A DNA stretch of 64,000 nucleotides from Neobacillus sp. PS3-40 (GCF_030915485.1 NZ_CP133266.1:2170001-2234000), one strand, 5' to 3'; positions 9,660 to 19,678 are shown, counted from the first letter of the stretch. Made by a program: numbers and translations. The notes: generated by a model from the letters alone, not told the origin.

Positions 9660-11543
9660 TTAATCTAATGCACTTTCAATATTTTTAAACTGATTAAAAA
9701 ACATATTATAATATCTTCCTTGTTGATCAATTAACAGGCTATGATTCCCTTTTTCAATTATTTCCCCATGATCGATAACCATAATCGTATCGGCATCACG
9801 AATTGTATTCAAGCGGTGGGCGATGATGAAGCTAGTACGCCCCTTCATAATAGAAAGTAGCGCATCCTGAATATGGAGCTCTGTCCTCGTATCAATACTA
9901 CTTGTTGCCTCGTCTAAAATAAGCAAAGATGGTTTGGCCAAAATAACTCTTGCGATAGCTAGAAGCTGCCGTTGGCCTTGGCTTAAATTTCCGCCGTTTT
10001 CTAAAATAGTCGTATTATACTGGTTAGGAAGGCGTTTTATAAAGGCGTCTGCATTTGCCATCGCTGCCGCTTCCTCTACTTCTGCATCCGTTGCATTTGG
10101 ATTTCCATATTTAATATTTTCCTTAATTGTCCCTGAAAATAGATAGGTATCTTGAAGCACAAAACCGAAACTTCTTCTTAAGCTGTCCCTAGTGTATTCA
10201 CGGATGTCCCTACCATCAATAAGGATTCTTCCACTTGTCACATCATAAAAACGTGTTAATAAATTTACAATTGTGGTCTTTCCCGCCCCGGTAGGTCCTA
10301 CGAGCGCAGTACTGCTTCCCTCATCAGAACAAAAACTGACATTCTTTAAAATAGGGACATCGGCCCGATAACCAAAACTGACATTTTCAAATACAACTTG
10401 ACCTTTAGGATTCTCTAAAGAAATCGCATCTTGAATATCTGATGGTTCCTCTTGTTCGTCAAAGATTTCAAATACGCGCTCAGCTCCAGCAACACCCGAT
10501 TGCAAGATATTAAAAACATTAGCAAGATCATTAAGTGGTCTTACAAATTGCCGTGAATAGGTTAGAAAACTAGCAATAATTCCAATTGTAATATGACCCC
10601 TTACCGCAAGGATTCCACCAACAACAGCGACCACTGTAAAGCCTAAGTTATTAATGACATTCATAATCGGCATAAGAAACCCCGACCAGATCTGCGCCTT
10701 CAAACCGACGTCACGCAGCTTTGCGTTAACAACTTCAAATTCTTCAATTGCCTTATCTTCGTGATTAAATGCTTTTACAACATGTAATCCCGAAATCGTT
10801 TCCTCAATGTGGCCATTCAATTTACCAAGCTGTACCTGTTGATCTTTAAATAAAACACTTGTTTTCTTTGCAATCGTTCGAGTTAATAAATAGACAAGCG
10901 GTATGGTGATAATACTAGCAATTGTCAGGATTGGGCTCAAAATCAACATCATTGTTAATGAGCCAATAATGACAATTGAACCTGACATTAACTGGGTTGT
11001 AGACTGTGAAATCGTATTGCTCACATTATCAATATCATTTGACAATCGACTCATCAATTCTCCATGTGTCCTCGTATCAAAAAAGGAAATCGGCAACTTT
11101 TGGAGCCTTTGAAAAAGGGCATTTCGGAGACTTTTAACAATCCGTTGGGAAACTCCCGCCATTAGCCACCCTTGTAAAAAGGTAAGAAGTGCATCCAAGA
11201 TATAGGTAGATAGCAAAAGGAGAACCGCTATTTCCAATAATCCAAAATCGACTTTCCCGCTGTGTAATGTCATTGCATCAACGGATTTACCAATCAGAAA
11301 GGGAGCTAATAGTGTTATCACTGAATCAATAATAATAAACAGAAAGATGATCGTTAAAATTCTTCTTTCTTTTCCAAAATATGACCATAACCGTTTAAGT
11401 GTCCCCTTAAAATTCTTTGGTTTTACAACAGGTCTTCTTCCCTGTCCATGCCCAAAGCCCCTTCCAGGTACAGGTAGTGCTGGAGAAGTTTGTGTTTCTT
11501 GAACCCTTTTATTTTCATGCAATGGTTCCGATTGACCAGCCAT
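9660..11543 (-). CDS. Heterodimeric ABC exporter, YfiC-type half (canonical ATPase site)
   Basis: 627-residue type IV ABC exporter half: a Gly/Pro-rich N-terminal tail, six membrane helices (about 60-350) and a nucleotide-binding domain with Walker A GPTGAGKTTIVNL, signature LSQGQRQLLAIARV and Walker B LLILDEATSSID with its catalytic Glu. The LSQGQ signature together with intact Glu is typical of the TM288/YfiC side of a heterodimer. Its ATG directly follows the stop codon of the partner gene, so the two are translationally coupled. Likely exports drugs, peptides or lipids; the substrate cannot be deduced. The pair resembles B. subtilis YfiB/YfiC more than BmrC/BmrD, from memory only. Confidence 0.88.
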   Translation of the reverse strand: MAGQSEPLHENKRVQETQTSPALPVPGRGFGHGQGRRPVVKPKNFKGTLKRLWSYFGKERRILTIIFLFIIIDSVITLLAPFLIGKSVDAMTLHSGKVDFGLLEIAVLLLLSTYILDALLTFLQGWLMAGVSQRIVKSLRNALFQRLQKLPISFFDTRTHGELMSRLSNDIDNVSNTISQSTTQLMSGSIVIIGSLTMMLILSPILTIASIITIPLVYLLTRTIAKKTSVLFKDQQVQLGKLNGHIEETISGLHVVKAFNHEDKAIEEFEVVNAKLRDVGLKAQIWSGFLMPIMNVINNLGFTVVAVVGGILAVRGHITIGIIASFLTYSRQFVRPLNDLANVFNILQSGVAGAERVFEIFDEQEEPSDIQDAISLENPKGQVVFENVSFGYRADVPILKNVSFCSDEGSSTALVGPTGAGKTTIVNLLTRFYDVTSGRILIDGRDIREYTRDSLRRSFGFVLQDTYLFSGTIKENIKYGNPNATDAEVEEAAAMANADAFIKRLPNQYNTTILENGGNLSQGQRQLLAIARVILAKPSLLILDEATSSIDTRTELHIQDALLSIMKGRTSFIIAHRLNTIRDADTIMVIDHGEIIEKGNHSLLIDQQGRYYNMFFNQFKNIESALD

Positions 11544-13271
11544 CTACTCTACCTCCTTTCCAACCTGGGATTGAAAGATTTCCTGGTACACCTGATTTTC
11601 TTTTATTAATTCTTCATGCGTTCCAATCCCGACAATTTCCCCTTTATCCATCACAACAATTTTGTCTGCATCAATAACAGAAGTAATCCGCTGAGCAATT
11701 AATAAACAAGTAAGCCCTTCGGCATACTTTTTCAAGGATTCTTTTATTTTTACCTCAGTCGCCATATCTACCGCACTTGTACTATCATCTAAAATTAAAA
11801 TCTCAGGATTCCTTACTAGTGCTCTGGCGATTGAAATACGCTGCTTTTGCCCTCCCGAAAAATTGACTCCACCTTGACCTATTTTTGTTCGATATCCTTC
11901 AGGTGACTGGGAAATAAAATCATGAGCACCCGCCATCATGGCTACCTTTTCAATCTCTTCAGGCGTAGCAAATTCACTTCCCCACTTAATATTCTCCTCT
12001 ACCGTTCCTGTAAACAAAGTAGTTTTTTGAGGAACAATCGCAATTTTTTCTCTTAACGCTTTGGGATTACTATTACGAATATCCTTATCATCTACTTTAA
12101 TAGTTCCCGCGTTTATCTCATAAAAACGGGGAATTAAGTTAACTAGTGTGCTCTTTCCTGAACCCGTCGACCCAATGATACCTACGGTTTCGCCTGGTAG
12201 GCAAACTAGATTTATATTTTTTAGAACAGCGTTTTCCGGAGTACCGTCATACGAGAAGCTTACATTGTCAAATTCGATCTTTCCCTTTTCACTCTGTGCT
12301 TCCATAGCTTCGTCATTCCAAGTGATTTGATCTACCAATGAAAATACTTCACCAATCCTACCTGTCGATGCCTTTGCTCTAACAAACATATTGAAAACCA
12401 TTGAAATCATCATTAGGGAGAACAGAATTTGTGTCATATAATTCGTAAATGCAATAATATGGCCAACATGCATCTGGCCATGTTCCACGCCTACACCACC
12501 AATCCAAAGCACTACAACAATTCCTAAATTAACAGTAAGGATTATAGCAGGGCTAAAAATAGACATTAAACGGATGGCAGAAATGGATTTATTTTGAAAA
12601 TCCTCATTGGTTTTATTAAATTTCTCTACTTCATAATCAAAACGATTAAATGCTTTTACGACCCTTACGCCTGATAAATATTCCCTCATGGTTCCATTTA
12701 CACGGTCAAGCGCTTTTTGTACTTTTATAAATAGCGGAAATCCCAATTTCATATTCATAATAATTAAAATTGCAACAACCGGAACCACTACTGCTAGAAC
12801 AACAGACAGATGGACATTTAGGCGAACTGCCATAATTAACCCACCAATTGCTAAAAGGGGAGCTTTTACAAAAATTCGCATCAATCCATTTACAAAGACC
12901 TGCACCTGGGTAACATCATTTGTTAGTCTTGTCACTAATGACGCCCGATCAAATTGGTCTATATTTTTAAAGGATAGAGATTGGATTTTTCGGAATAGAT
13001 CGGATCTTAGTTCCGCACCAAAGTTTTGTGAAACAATGCTAGCCAAAACACTTCTTGTTGAAGCGGATATTGCACCAAAGGCGGTAATAAGTAGCATGAT
13101 GCCGCCCATCTTTAAAATATAATGCACATCCTTATTTGCCACACCTATATCAATGATTTTTGACATAATGGTTGGCTGCATCAAGTCACATAGTGCTTCA
13201 AATGTTAAAAATAAAACAGCGATACTAAAGAGCTTCCCATATTTTCTTACATAGTTCATCAAAAACGGCAT
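11544..13271 (-). CDS. Heterodimeric ABC exporter, YfiB-type half (degenerate ATPase site)
   Basis: About 575 residues: six membrane helices then an ATPase domain with Walker A IGSTGSGKSTLVNL, signature VNFSGGQKQRISIARAL and Walker B EILILDDSTSAVD. The residue after the Walker B Asp is Asp, not Glu, which is the mark of the degenerate site in TM287/YfiB-type subunits. It is first in the two-gene operon. A GTG four codons upstream is open, but it lies inside the ribosome binding site AAAGGTGG, so the ATG is preferred. Upstream there is no recognisable regulator gene; the region holds repeats. Confidence 0.87.
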   Translation of the reverse strand: MPFLMNYVRKYGKLFSIAVLFLTFEALCDLMQPTIMSKIIDIGVANKDVHYILKMGGIMLLITAFGAISASTRSVLASIVSQNFGAELRSDLFRKIQSLSFKNIDQFDRASLVTRLTNDVTQVQVFVNGLMRIFVKAPLLAIGGLIMAVRLNVHLSVVLAVVVPVVAILIIMNMKLGFPLFIKVQKALDRVNGTMREYLSGVRVVKAFNRFDYEVEKFNKTNEDFQNKSISAIRLMSIFSPAIILTVNLGIVVVLWIGGVGVEHGQMHVGHIIAFTNYMTQILFSLMMISMVFNMFVRAKASTGRIGEVFSLVDQITWNDEAMEAQSEKGKIEFDNVSFSYDGTPENAVLKNINLVCLPGETVGIIGSTGSGKSTLVNLIPRFYEINAGTIKVDDKDIRNSNPKALREKIAIVPQKTTLFTGTVEENIKWGSEFATPEEIEKVAMMAGAHDFISQSPEGYRTKIGQGGVNFSGGQKQRISIARALVRNPEILILDDSTSAVDMATEVKIKESLKKYAEGLTCLLIAQRITSVIDADKIVVMDKGEIVGIGTHEELIKENQVYQEIFQSQVGKEVE

Positions 13272-13380
13272 GACTGATTCCACCTTTTACTTCCCCAAAA
13301 AAGATTAATTTACGTTCATTCCACTCATCACTTCTCTATTATAGTTGGCTAAAATCATTTGACAAATAATAACTATCATA

Positions 13381-13479
13381 ATAAAGAAAACTCGCTGATT
13401 GGCGAGCCCCTAAGGGCGATGACAGAAGCGTAGTTGCACTTATGCGCTAGTAGAATTTATGGATATAAATTCTGATTAG
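13381..13479 (+). repeat. Dispersed ~100-bp hairpin repeat, copy A1
   Basis: Begins ATAAAGAAAACTCGCTGATT and ends with the hairpin AGAATTTATGGATATAAATT. It contains stem CTCGC/GCGAG, a CCCCTAAGGG motif, a conserved GTAGTTGC...TTATG core and the terminal AT-rich hairpin. Near-identical copies occur at 21317 and 30362 (inverted), and a divergent one at 42774. No coding potential. Confidence 0.85.
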
Positions 13480-13481
13480 CT

Positions 13482-13516
13482 AAGAAAAACCAGGCAAAAT
13501 CCGCCTGGTTTTTCTT
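13482..13516. terminator. Strong bidirectional hairpin next to repeat A1
   Basis: Perfect 14-base arms AAGAAAAACCAGGC / GCCTGGTTTTTCTT with a 7-base loop. It terminates in both directions and lies directly after the A1 repeat; no gene clearly reads into it. Confidence 0.75.
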
Positions 13517-13583
13517 ATAGAGCTCTACTAATTTAAGTCGTTCATGGCCTTGATGAACAACCTTCAAATGATAAAGTATTTCA

Positions 13584-13793
13584 CCCTTTTTACATTGACT
13601 ATTTTAAAGCTCATTGTTGCTTTTGACACCCTGTAAATTGTATTTAGACCATAACTTTGTCCGTTGATTTCCACTCCGGGCACTTGCTTTCCGCGGGGAG
13701 GGATAGGAGCCTCCTCGGCGTACCGCCTTGCGTAAGTCTCCTATTCCCTCTAATCCCACAGGAGTCAAGTACCCTCCGCTCCAATCAACTCAA
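13584..13793 (+). repeat. Dispersed ~200-bp GC-rich repeat, copy B1
   Basis: Starts near CCCTTTTTACATTGACTATT, passes TTTAGACCATAACTTTG and a GC-rich core (GCTTTCCGCGGGGAGGGAT, AGCCTCCTCGGCGTA) and ends CCGCTCCAATCAACTCAAG. A near-identical copy lies inverted at 30591-30788, and shorter relatives occur around 28419-28487, 30183-30262 and 32735-32785. The base composition is well above the surroundings. It is non-coding as far as I can see. Confidence 0.8.
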
Positions 13794-14040
13794 GAAGCTA
13801 AAATAGAAAAGTCTGAAAAACATCCAAAGACCACTAATGATTCTAGACAGCCACTATTTTTACTGTCTAATGGAATCAAAGACCAATCGGTTTTCCAAAG
13901 TGATTTCGGCTTCATCGAATTTATGATGAACAGTAACACCCTAATTAGCACACTGACAATTGGTAATGCCAGTCCTTTAATTGGTTTGCTATTTGCTTCT
14001 TCAATGTTTATATAACTTCAATTAAAATATTGTTATTTCA
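13794..14040. other. Gene-free stretch, possible coding relic
   Basis: No convincing gene. Read on the minus strand there is an open stretch of about 70 codons (NIEEANSKPIKGLALP and onward, ending at a stop) without a usable start codon. It may be a decayed gene fragment; I do not recognise it. Confidence 0.3.
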
Positions 14041-14085
14041 ACAAAAAATAGCATACCAATTTGGAGGTTAATTGGTATGCTATTT
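14041..14085 (-). terminator. Terminator of the sigma-54 activator gene
   Basis: Arms AAATAGCATACCAAT / ATTGGTATGCTATTT with a 10-base loop; the minus strand continues TTTTTTGTTG, giving an intrinsic terminator about 70 bases past the stop codon. Confidence 0.75.
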
Positions 14086-14152
14086 GAAATGTTTTTCCAC
14101 AAAAACGGAACTACTTAAAATAATAGACGATCCTTTTTCTATAATTAATCTT

Positions 14153-16015
14153 TTAAATTATCAGGCTGTAATCCTTTAGTTTACGATAGAGTGTATTTCG
14201 GCCAATATTTAATTGCTTAGATGCACGACTAATATTTCCATGCGTTTGTTCTAAAACTTGCTTAATTAAAGTGATTTCATGTTCTTGCAAGCTTACTATT
14301 TTATTTATACTCTTTTGCTCCTCTCCACTTGGTTTGATAGAAGGAGGACAAAGAGACATGAGAAGAGATTTTGTTATACGATTATGATTTGCGAGAAAAG
14401 CAGTCTGTTGCAAAACATTTTTCAGTTGCCGGAAATTTCCTGACCATTCATATTCCGTTATAAACCTTTTAGCATCTTCCGTTAATTCTATTTTTTCTTT
14501 TTGGAAGGGTAACTGGGATAATATATGGTCTGCTAACAAAAGCAAATCGGTACGATCGCGAAGAGAAGGAAGTTTCAGCGTAAAGCCATTAAGACGAAAA
14601 TATAGATCAGCACGAAACCGCCCTGCTTCTACTTCTTTTTGTAAATCTTTATTTGTGGCTGCAATTATTCGTACATCTATTGGCCGTGGGGTGGTACCCC
14701 CAATACGTGTAATGTAGCCCTCTTGCAACACTCGAAGTAAGGAAACTTGGGCAGCCAAAGGCATATCACCAATTTCATCCAAGAATAGTGTCCCACCATC
14801 TGCTGCTTCAAATTTCCCTATTTGCCCTTGTGTCTTTGCCCCCGTGAATGCTCCCTTTTCGTAACCAAATAGCTCACTTTCTAATAGGTTTTCAGCAATC
14901 GCTCCACAGTTAATAGCAATAAAAGGGTTTGTTTTCCTTAGGCTGGCACCATGAATAGACTGGGCAAAAAGCTCCTTTCCTGTACCAGTTTCACCAGAAA
15001 TAAGAAGGCTTATATCTAAAATGGCTGCTCTTTTAGCAATAGAGATTAGCTCATTCATCTGATGGTCATTACTAATGATATCTGTAAAATGATACCGATT
15101 CATTAGTTTACTAGTCTGCTTTTGTATTTCCCCCTGTAATAGTAAACAGGATTGCTCATTATTATCACTAGGTAGAGTATGAGTAGTAAATACCTGATTT
15201 CCAAAGAGAAAACTTTGCGATTGTGCAGGTGTTATTGTAAAAGGATCAAATCCTGCTAAAATACTTGAAATCGGTTGACCGATTACCGATGACTCAGAAC
15301 AGCCAATCGTACGTGCGGCCGTGAAATTTAATCTAGTAACTTTACCCTCATTATTGAATGTGATTAGGGATGATGGATGGTGATCATAAATAAAAGCGAG
15401 ATCTTTCGTTATTTTTTGGGTTTGTTTTTGAGTTTGAGCTAATAATAAGGATTGTTCAATACTGTGTGCTGCACTTTTAATCAATCCCAAAGTAATTGGG
15501 TGGTAGTTTTGTTGATAGCTACTTATATTTACTATACCAAGAAGGCGTCCATCAGGGTCAAAAATGGGGGCTGCAGCACAAGTCAGAAAGTGATTATCCT
15601 TCTGAAAATGTTGACTCCCTTGAACAAGCACTGGTTTTTTTTCCACAATAGCTGTACCAATCGCATTGGTTCCCTTTGCTTCCTCTAGCCAATTGGCCCC
15701 CTTTCGTAAAGCAACATTGTCAGCATGTCTTATAAAAGAAGGCTCTCCGATCGTATCGATTATATATCCCTCTGGTGTAGCTATTAATAAAAGGAATTCC
15801 GTTCCTTGAATGGTATGATAGATATCTTTAAATATTGAAGAAGAATAATATAGAAGCTCATCGTATCGATTGTAGTATTCTCCCAACTCATATTCTCCAA
15901 GTAAATGCTCTTTATCCATTGCTGCTGAAGTAAGTCCTTTTAAATGGCAACGTTTCCATGATTCTTTAATATAATCAGGGATTACTCCCTTAGTGGTTTT
16001 AAGATTAGTAGGCAT
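14153..16015 (-). CDS. Sigma-54-dependent Fis-family activator, AcoR-like
   Basis: About 620-residue enhancer-binding protein. Domains in order: N-terminal GAF-type sensor (roughly 60-210), PAS-like segment (roughly 220-310), AAA+ ATPase with Walker [14 protein letters not shown], the sigma-54 contact loop GAFTGA at 388-393 and Walker [12 protein letters not shown], and a C-terminal Fis-type helix-turn-helix ([21 protein letters not shown]). The organisation is that of AcoR, the acetoin regulator. Start: ATG with GAGAGG ahead; 59 upstream in-frame codons overlap the enhancer sites and are not credible. It is divergent from dhaS, whose leader carries a -24/-12 promoter, so dhaS is the probable target. 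Effector unknown; an aldehyde, alcohol or acetoin is likely. Confidence 0.9.
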   Translation of the reverse strand: MPTNLKTTKGVIPDYIKESWKRCHLKGLTSAAMDKEHLLGEYELGEYYNRYDELLYYSSSIFKDIYHTIQGTEFLLLIATPEGYIIDTIGEPSFIRHADNVALRKGANWLEEAKGTNAIGTAIVEKKPVLVQGSQHFQKDNHFLTCAAAPIFDPDGRLLGIVNISSYQQNYHPITLGLIKSAAHSIEQSLLLAQTQKQTQKITKDLAFIYDHHPSSLITFNNEGKVTRLNFTAARTIGCSESSVIGQPISSILAGFDPFTITPAQSQSFLFGNQVFTTHTLPSDNNEQSCLLLQGEIQKQTSKLMNRYHFTDIISNDHQMNELISIAKRAAILDISLLISGETGTGKELFAQSIHGASLRKTNPFIAINCGAIAENLLESELFGYEKGAFTGAKTQGQIGKFEAADGGTLFLDEIGDMPLAAQVSLLRVLQEGYITRIGGTTPRPIDVRIIAATNKDLQKEVEAGRFRADLYFRLNGFTLKLPSLRDRTDLLLLADHILSQLPFQKEKIELTEDAKRFITEYEWSGNFRQLKNVLQQTAFLANHNRITKSLLMSLCPPSIKPSGEEQKSINKIVSLQEHEITLIKQVLEQTHGNISRASKQLNIGRNTLYRKLKDYSLII

Positions 16016-16133
16016 AGAATGATACCTCTCATTTTCGTAATGTTCTGAAAATAAAATTACATATAAAATTATTATAACAGATAACTTTACAAATGAAATT
16101 GAAGACCTTTTACTTGTTCCAAACTTATACACC

Positions 16134-16173
16134 TGTTCCAATATGGAACAGAAATTTGTTCTAAATTGGAACA
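16134..16173. promoter_or_regulatory. Two 17-bp enhancer palindromes for the AcoR-like activator
   Basis: TGTTCCAATATGGAACA (16134-16150, perfect dyad) and TGTTCTAAATTGGAACA (16157-16173, one mismatch) have centres 23 bases apart. A further half site TGTTCCA begins near 16115. They lie about 65-120 bases upstream of the sigma-54 promoter, the usual place for enhancer-binding protein sites, and next to the activator's own gene. Confidence 0.8.
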
Positions 16174-16234
16174 GTTTATTTTTTCTGCCCAATAAAACTG
16201 AACATTTTGTGAAGATTTTTAAAGGTTTTCAACA

Positions 16235-16252
16235 TTGGCACAGTTCTTGCAT
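16235..16252 (+). promoter_or_regulatory. Sigma-54 (-24/-12) promoter of dhaS
   Basis: TTGGCACAGTTCTTGCAT fits the sigma-54 consensus TTGGCAC-N5-TTGCW exactly, with GG at 16237 and GC at 16249, 12 bases apart. It sits 65 bases before the dhaS start. Confidence 0.93.
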
Positions 16253-16316
16253 TATAAACAAGTGTGAGCGGTCATAACCTTTAAAATCTTTATACTAATG
16301 GAAAAGGGGTAAAAAT

Positions 16317-17795
16317 ATGCAAACATTACAAATCAATTCTCGCGTAGAGAATTTTCTAAAAGGAACTAAAAAGCTTTTGATTAATGGTGAATGGGTGAAT
16401 GCGACTTCTGAAAAAACTTTTGAAACCCTTGATCCTTCTAATGGGAAAGTATTAGCAATAGTGAGTGAAGCGGGACCTGAAGATGTCGATAAAGCGGTGA
16501 AAGCTGCACGCCAGGCATTTGAAAATGGCCCTTGGAAAAAAATGAGTGCTTCTGAACGCGGTCGCCTTATTTATAAGTTAGCCGATTTAATGGAAGCCCA
16601 TAAAGAAGAATTAGCACAGTTAGAAACCTTAGATAATGGTAAGCCCATTAATGAAACAAGCAATGCTGATGTCCCTCTAGCTATTGATCACATCCGTTAT
16701 TATGCTGGGTGGGCTACTAAAATTGTAGGACAAACCATTCCAGTTGCAGGCAATTACTTTAACTATACTCGCCATGAACCAGTTGGTGTAGTAGGGCAAA
16801 TTATTCCATGGAATTTCCCTCTACTCATGGCAACTTGGAAATTAGGTGCAGCCCTTGCAACAGGATGTACAGTAGTTTTAAAACCAGCAGAGCAAACCCC
16901 ACTTTCAGCTTTATATTTAGGTCAATTAGCACTTGAAGCTGGAATTCCTGCAGGGGTCATCAACATTATCCCGGGCTTTGGGGCAACAGCCGGAGCTCCA
17001 CTTGTAGATCATCCAGACGTTGATAAAATTGCCTTTACAGGTTCTACACCCGTTGGAAAAATGATTATGAGGCAAGCAGCTGGGACCGTCAAAAAGATTT
17101 CTCTCGAGCTAGGTGGAAAATCCCCTAATATTATTTTACCTGATGCCGACATGAGTAAAGCCATTCCTGGAGCTTTAATGGGCATTATGTTTAACCAGGG
17201 GCAAGTTTGTTGCGCTGGTTCACGCCTTTATATTCAGAAAAAGTCCTATGATAATGTAGTTGCTGACTTGGCTCTACATGCCAAAAATATAAAACAAGGA
17301 GCCGGGATTGATCCATCTACCCAAATAGGCCCATTAATTTCAAGTAAACAATTAGATCGGGTTGGAAGCTATATTGAGAAAGGAAAGGCAGAAGGAGCAG
17401 AAGTGGTTGCAGGTGGTATTTATGGCCAGGGAGATGGCTATTTTGTTGCTCCTACAATTTTTGCTAATGTAAACGATGAGATGACCATCGCCAAAGAGGA
17501 AATATTTGGTCCGGTTGTTGCTGCTATGCCGTTTGATGATTTAGATGATGTAATTCGTCGGGCAAATCATTCAGAATATGGATTAGCTGCAGGATTATGG
17601 ACACAGGATTTGAAAAAAGCCCATTATGTTGCCAAAGAGTTAAAGGCTGGTACGGTATGGGTAAACTGCTATAATGCTTTTGATGCAGCTTCACCATTTG
17701 GGGGATATAAACAAAGTGGAATCGGAAGAGAAATGGGAAGCTATGCACTTGATAATTATACCGAAGTGAAAAGTGTATGGATTAACTTAGACTAA
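16317..17795 (+). CDS. dhaS: NAD-dependent aldehyde dehydrogenase DhaS
   Basis: 492-residue aldehyde dehydrogenase of the DhaS/ALDH2 group that oxidises an aldehyde to its acid with NAD. Catalytic Cys is in GQVCCAGSR (Cys 298/299), and the general base Glu 264 is in LELGGKSPNI; the cofactor loop GFGATAG and FTGSTPVGK are present. It agrees with B. subtilis DhaS along most of its length from memory (GWATKIVGQTIPV, SPFGGYKQSGIGREMGSYAL). The start has AAGGGG ahead. It is transcribed alone from a sigma-54 promoter under the divergent AcoR-like activator. Substrate is likely acetaldehyde or another short aliphatic aldehyde. Confidence 0.93.
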   Translation: MQTLQINSRVENFLKGTKKLLINGEWVNATSEKTFETLDPSNGKVLAIVSEAGPEDVDKAVKAARQAFENGPWKKMSASERGRLIYKLADLMEAHKEELAQLETLDNGKPINETSNADVPLAIDHIRYYAGWATKIVGQTIPVAGNYFNYTRHEPVGVVGQIIPWNFPLLMATWKLGAALATGCTVVLKPAEQTPLSALYLGQLALEAGIPAGVINIIPGFGATAGAPLVDHPDVDKIAFTGSTPVGKMIMRQAAGTVKKISLELGGKSPNIILPDADMSKAIPGALMGIMFNQGQVCCAGSRLYIQKKSYDNVVADLALHAKNIKQGAGIDPSTQIGPLISSKQLDRVGSYIEKGKAEGAEVVAGGIYGQGDGYFVAPTIFANVNDEMTIAKEEIFGPVVAAMPFDDLDDVIRRANHSEYGLAAGLWTQDLKKAHYVAKELKAGTVWVNCYNAFDAASPFGGYKQSGIGREMGSYALDNYTEVKSVWINLD

Positions 17796-18025
17796 TTAAA
17801 GACAAACGTACACAATCACCATTCGTTTAAAAAACGCATAGGTCCTTTTTAACGCCACCATTTACCATAATGAATTGTCTCGTTAAATTAATTAACCTAA
17901 CTAAATAAAGGCGGTGTGAGCGGAGCTGGTCTTCAAGTGATTCGTAGTGGGAATTTATATTTTTTAGCCACGAAAAGATGAACTGATTAACCTTTTGCGC
18001 AAGCCCCACCTCCTTTTCCTTACAC

Positions 18026-18056
18026 AAAAGACCGATGTTGACGACATCGGTCTTTT
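18026..18056. terminator. Bidirectional terminator after the ABC-2 exporter operon
   Basis: AAAAGACCGATGT / ACATCGGTCTTTT with a 5-base loop; T tracts on both strands. It closes the minus-strand operon. Confidence 0.88.
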
Positions 18057-18063
18057 ACCTACT

Positions 18064-18861
18064 CTAAACATTCATATCCCTCTTATTGAAAGAGATATAG
18101 GTGATACCAACTAGAATTCCGATCATCACAACAGATACTGTTACAAATACAGGATCGAGTGTACCATTAACCAATAAATTCTTTGCATCAAAATATTTAA
18201 AAGGGGTCAGGTATTTTAAGTATTCTATCTTTCCATTTATATCGATCATGATCGAGAGAATAAACATTCCTAGAAGAAGAACAGTTCCGAATGAGACTGC
18301 TGACTTAGGATTTTTATTCACCGCAGCAATTCCTGTTCCTAAAAATAAGAAGAGTAGCTGTAAAATAAACATTCCCATAAGGAAAAGGACAATATGGTCT
18401 GTCTCTCCGCCACCATTGTTATAATGGGAAACTACTTTAATGGATGTAATAAGTGTAATCAAATTAAAGACAATTATATTTACCAATGCGGCTACTATCT
18501 TTGAAGTGATAATACGGTTTCTAGAAATTGGCTTTACCAATAAAAACTCTGATGTCTTATCCCGCTCTTCTTTTGCAATGATATTTGCTCCGAGCATCAG
18601 CGCATGAATGGCAGCCATAAGTATTAAGTACAGATAGAGAATTCCAAAAAAGCCAATCGCTTTTGTTAAATCAAAGGCACCTATCCCAAAGATGGTCTGA
18701 ATCGATTTAGGCATCTGGGCAACTACTTCATTGATTGATTGATCGGAGGTAGAGAGGGCCCCATATTTACTCATTCCCCCTGCTACCATTAAAATGACAC
18801 TAATACCCCAAATGATCAGCGATTTTCTGCATGATTTCATTTCTCTAATAAATAAGTTCAT
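18064..18861 (-). CDS. ABC-2 type exporter permease subunit
   Basis: About 265 residues with six hydrophobic segments, the first just after the N-terminus (MNLFIREMKSCRKSLIIWGI). The stretch IAKEERDKTSEFLLVKPISRNRI matches the ABC-2 cytosolic coupling helix that its neighbour also carries (VSKEVREKTADFLLTKPVTRTQI), so the two permeases are paralogues and probably form one heterodimeric channel. It is the last gene of a TetR-ATPase-permease-permease operon. The chosen ATG has GAGGGGG ahead; an in-frame GTG three codons earlier lies within that site. Likely exports an antimicrobial or membrane-active compound; the substrate is unknown. Confidence 0.82.
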   Translation of the reverse strand: MNLFIREMKSCRKSLIIWGISVILMVAGGMSKYGALSTSDQSINEVVAQMPKSIQTIFGIGAFDLTKAIGFFGILYLYLILMAAIHALMLGANIIAKEERDKTSEFLLVKPISRNRIITSKIVAALVNIIVFNLITLITSIKVVSHYNNGGGETDHIVLFLMGMFILQLLFLFLGTGIAAVNKNPKSAVSFGTVLLLGMFILSIMIDINGKIEYLKYLTPFKYFDAKNLLVNGTLDPVFVTVSVVMIGILVGITYISFNKRDMNV

Positions 18862-18876
18862 CCTATCCACCCCCTC

Positions 18877-19674
18877 TTAAACTGCATGAATATCTTTTTT
18901 TAAATAGATGATATAGCTCGCAAAAGTCACTCCGATAATGAAGACTAATTCAATAATGACGAATGATGCTTCGTAAGCAGAGTTCTTCATAATATAGGCT
19001 GAATCATAATATTTAAATGGTGTGATATATCGAAGTGTTTTTTCGCCAATCACCGAACCAAACATATTAATAATAAAGAAACCGAAGACGATGCTAAGTG
19101 ATAATGGGAGAACTGACTTAATTCTAGGTACGATGACAGAAACAAAAACCCCAAGTGCCATAAACATTAGTTCAACAAAAAAGGCTGTAAGCGAAATGAG
19201 AATAAAGATTTTCATATCAAATGATTCTTTCGAGACTGCAGACGCCATGATACTTGCAGCAACAACGTAAATGATATTCGTAAATACTAAGGATGTTACT
19301 GCTGCCAAAAGCTTAGCCGTCATAATTTGTGTCCTTGTTACTGGCTTTGTTAACAGGAAATCAGCTGTTTTTTCACGAACTTCCTTTGAAACTATCGAAG
19401 TTCCTAGATTCATAGCTTGGATTGAACCACAAAGAACAATATAACCAAATACATAGGAGTAAAATCCAAGAAGAGAAGAGATTGTATCAATCGAAATCCC
19501 TAATGCCTTACGAACTCCCTCTGGATAGCCTTCAAGAAGCTTTTTGAAATCAGCTGCATCTTTGGTAAAGCCCGGAAAAATGGATAAAAAGAAAATAACG
19601 ACTAAGACCAAAGATAATGTCCAAATGAACGTTGATTTACGATATGCCTTTAATTCATGTAAAAACATATTCAT
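18877..19674 (-). CDS. ABC-2 type exporter permease subunit
   Basis: About 265 residues, six hydrophobic segments, paralogue of the next gene downstream. The chosen ATG (MNMFLHELKAYRKSTFIW) follows the ATPase stop codon by a few bases and has AAGGAG overlapping the end of that gene. Twenty further in-frame codons upstream lie wholly inside the ATPase gene and are not needed. Two separate permeases of similar fold indicate a heterodimeric exporter. Role deduced from family and context only. Confidence 0.82.
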   Translation of the reverse strand: MNMFLHELKAYRKSTFIWTLSLVLVVIFFLSIFPGFTKDAADFKKLLEGYPEGVRKALGISIDTISSLLGFYSYVFGYIVLCGSIQAMNLGTSIVSKEVREKTADFLLTKPVTRTQIMTAKLLAAVTSLVFTNIIYVVAASIMASAVSKESFDMKIFILISLTAFFVELMFMALGVFVSVIVPRIKSVLPLSLSIVFGFFIINMFGSVIGEKTLRYITPFKYYDSAYIMKNSAYEASFVIIELVFIIGVTFASYIIYLKKDIHAV

Positions 19675-19678
19675 GGTC

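Noticed and set aside
13728-14015. 95-codon ORF beginning in the GC-rich repeat
   Set aside because: It starts within repeat B1, and no family likeness was found; the same region reads open on the other strand.
16016-16192. Upstream extension of the AcoR-like activator by 59 codons
   Set aside because: It would cover the enhancer dyads and has no family similarity; the internal ATG has a ribosome site.
17827-18027. 66-codon ORF between dhaS and the ABC exporter
   Set aside because: No convincing ribosome site, no family resemblance, and its end runs into the terminator; probably a chance frame.
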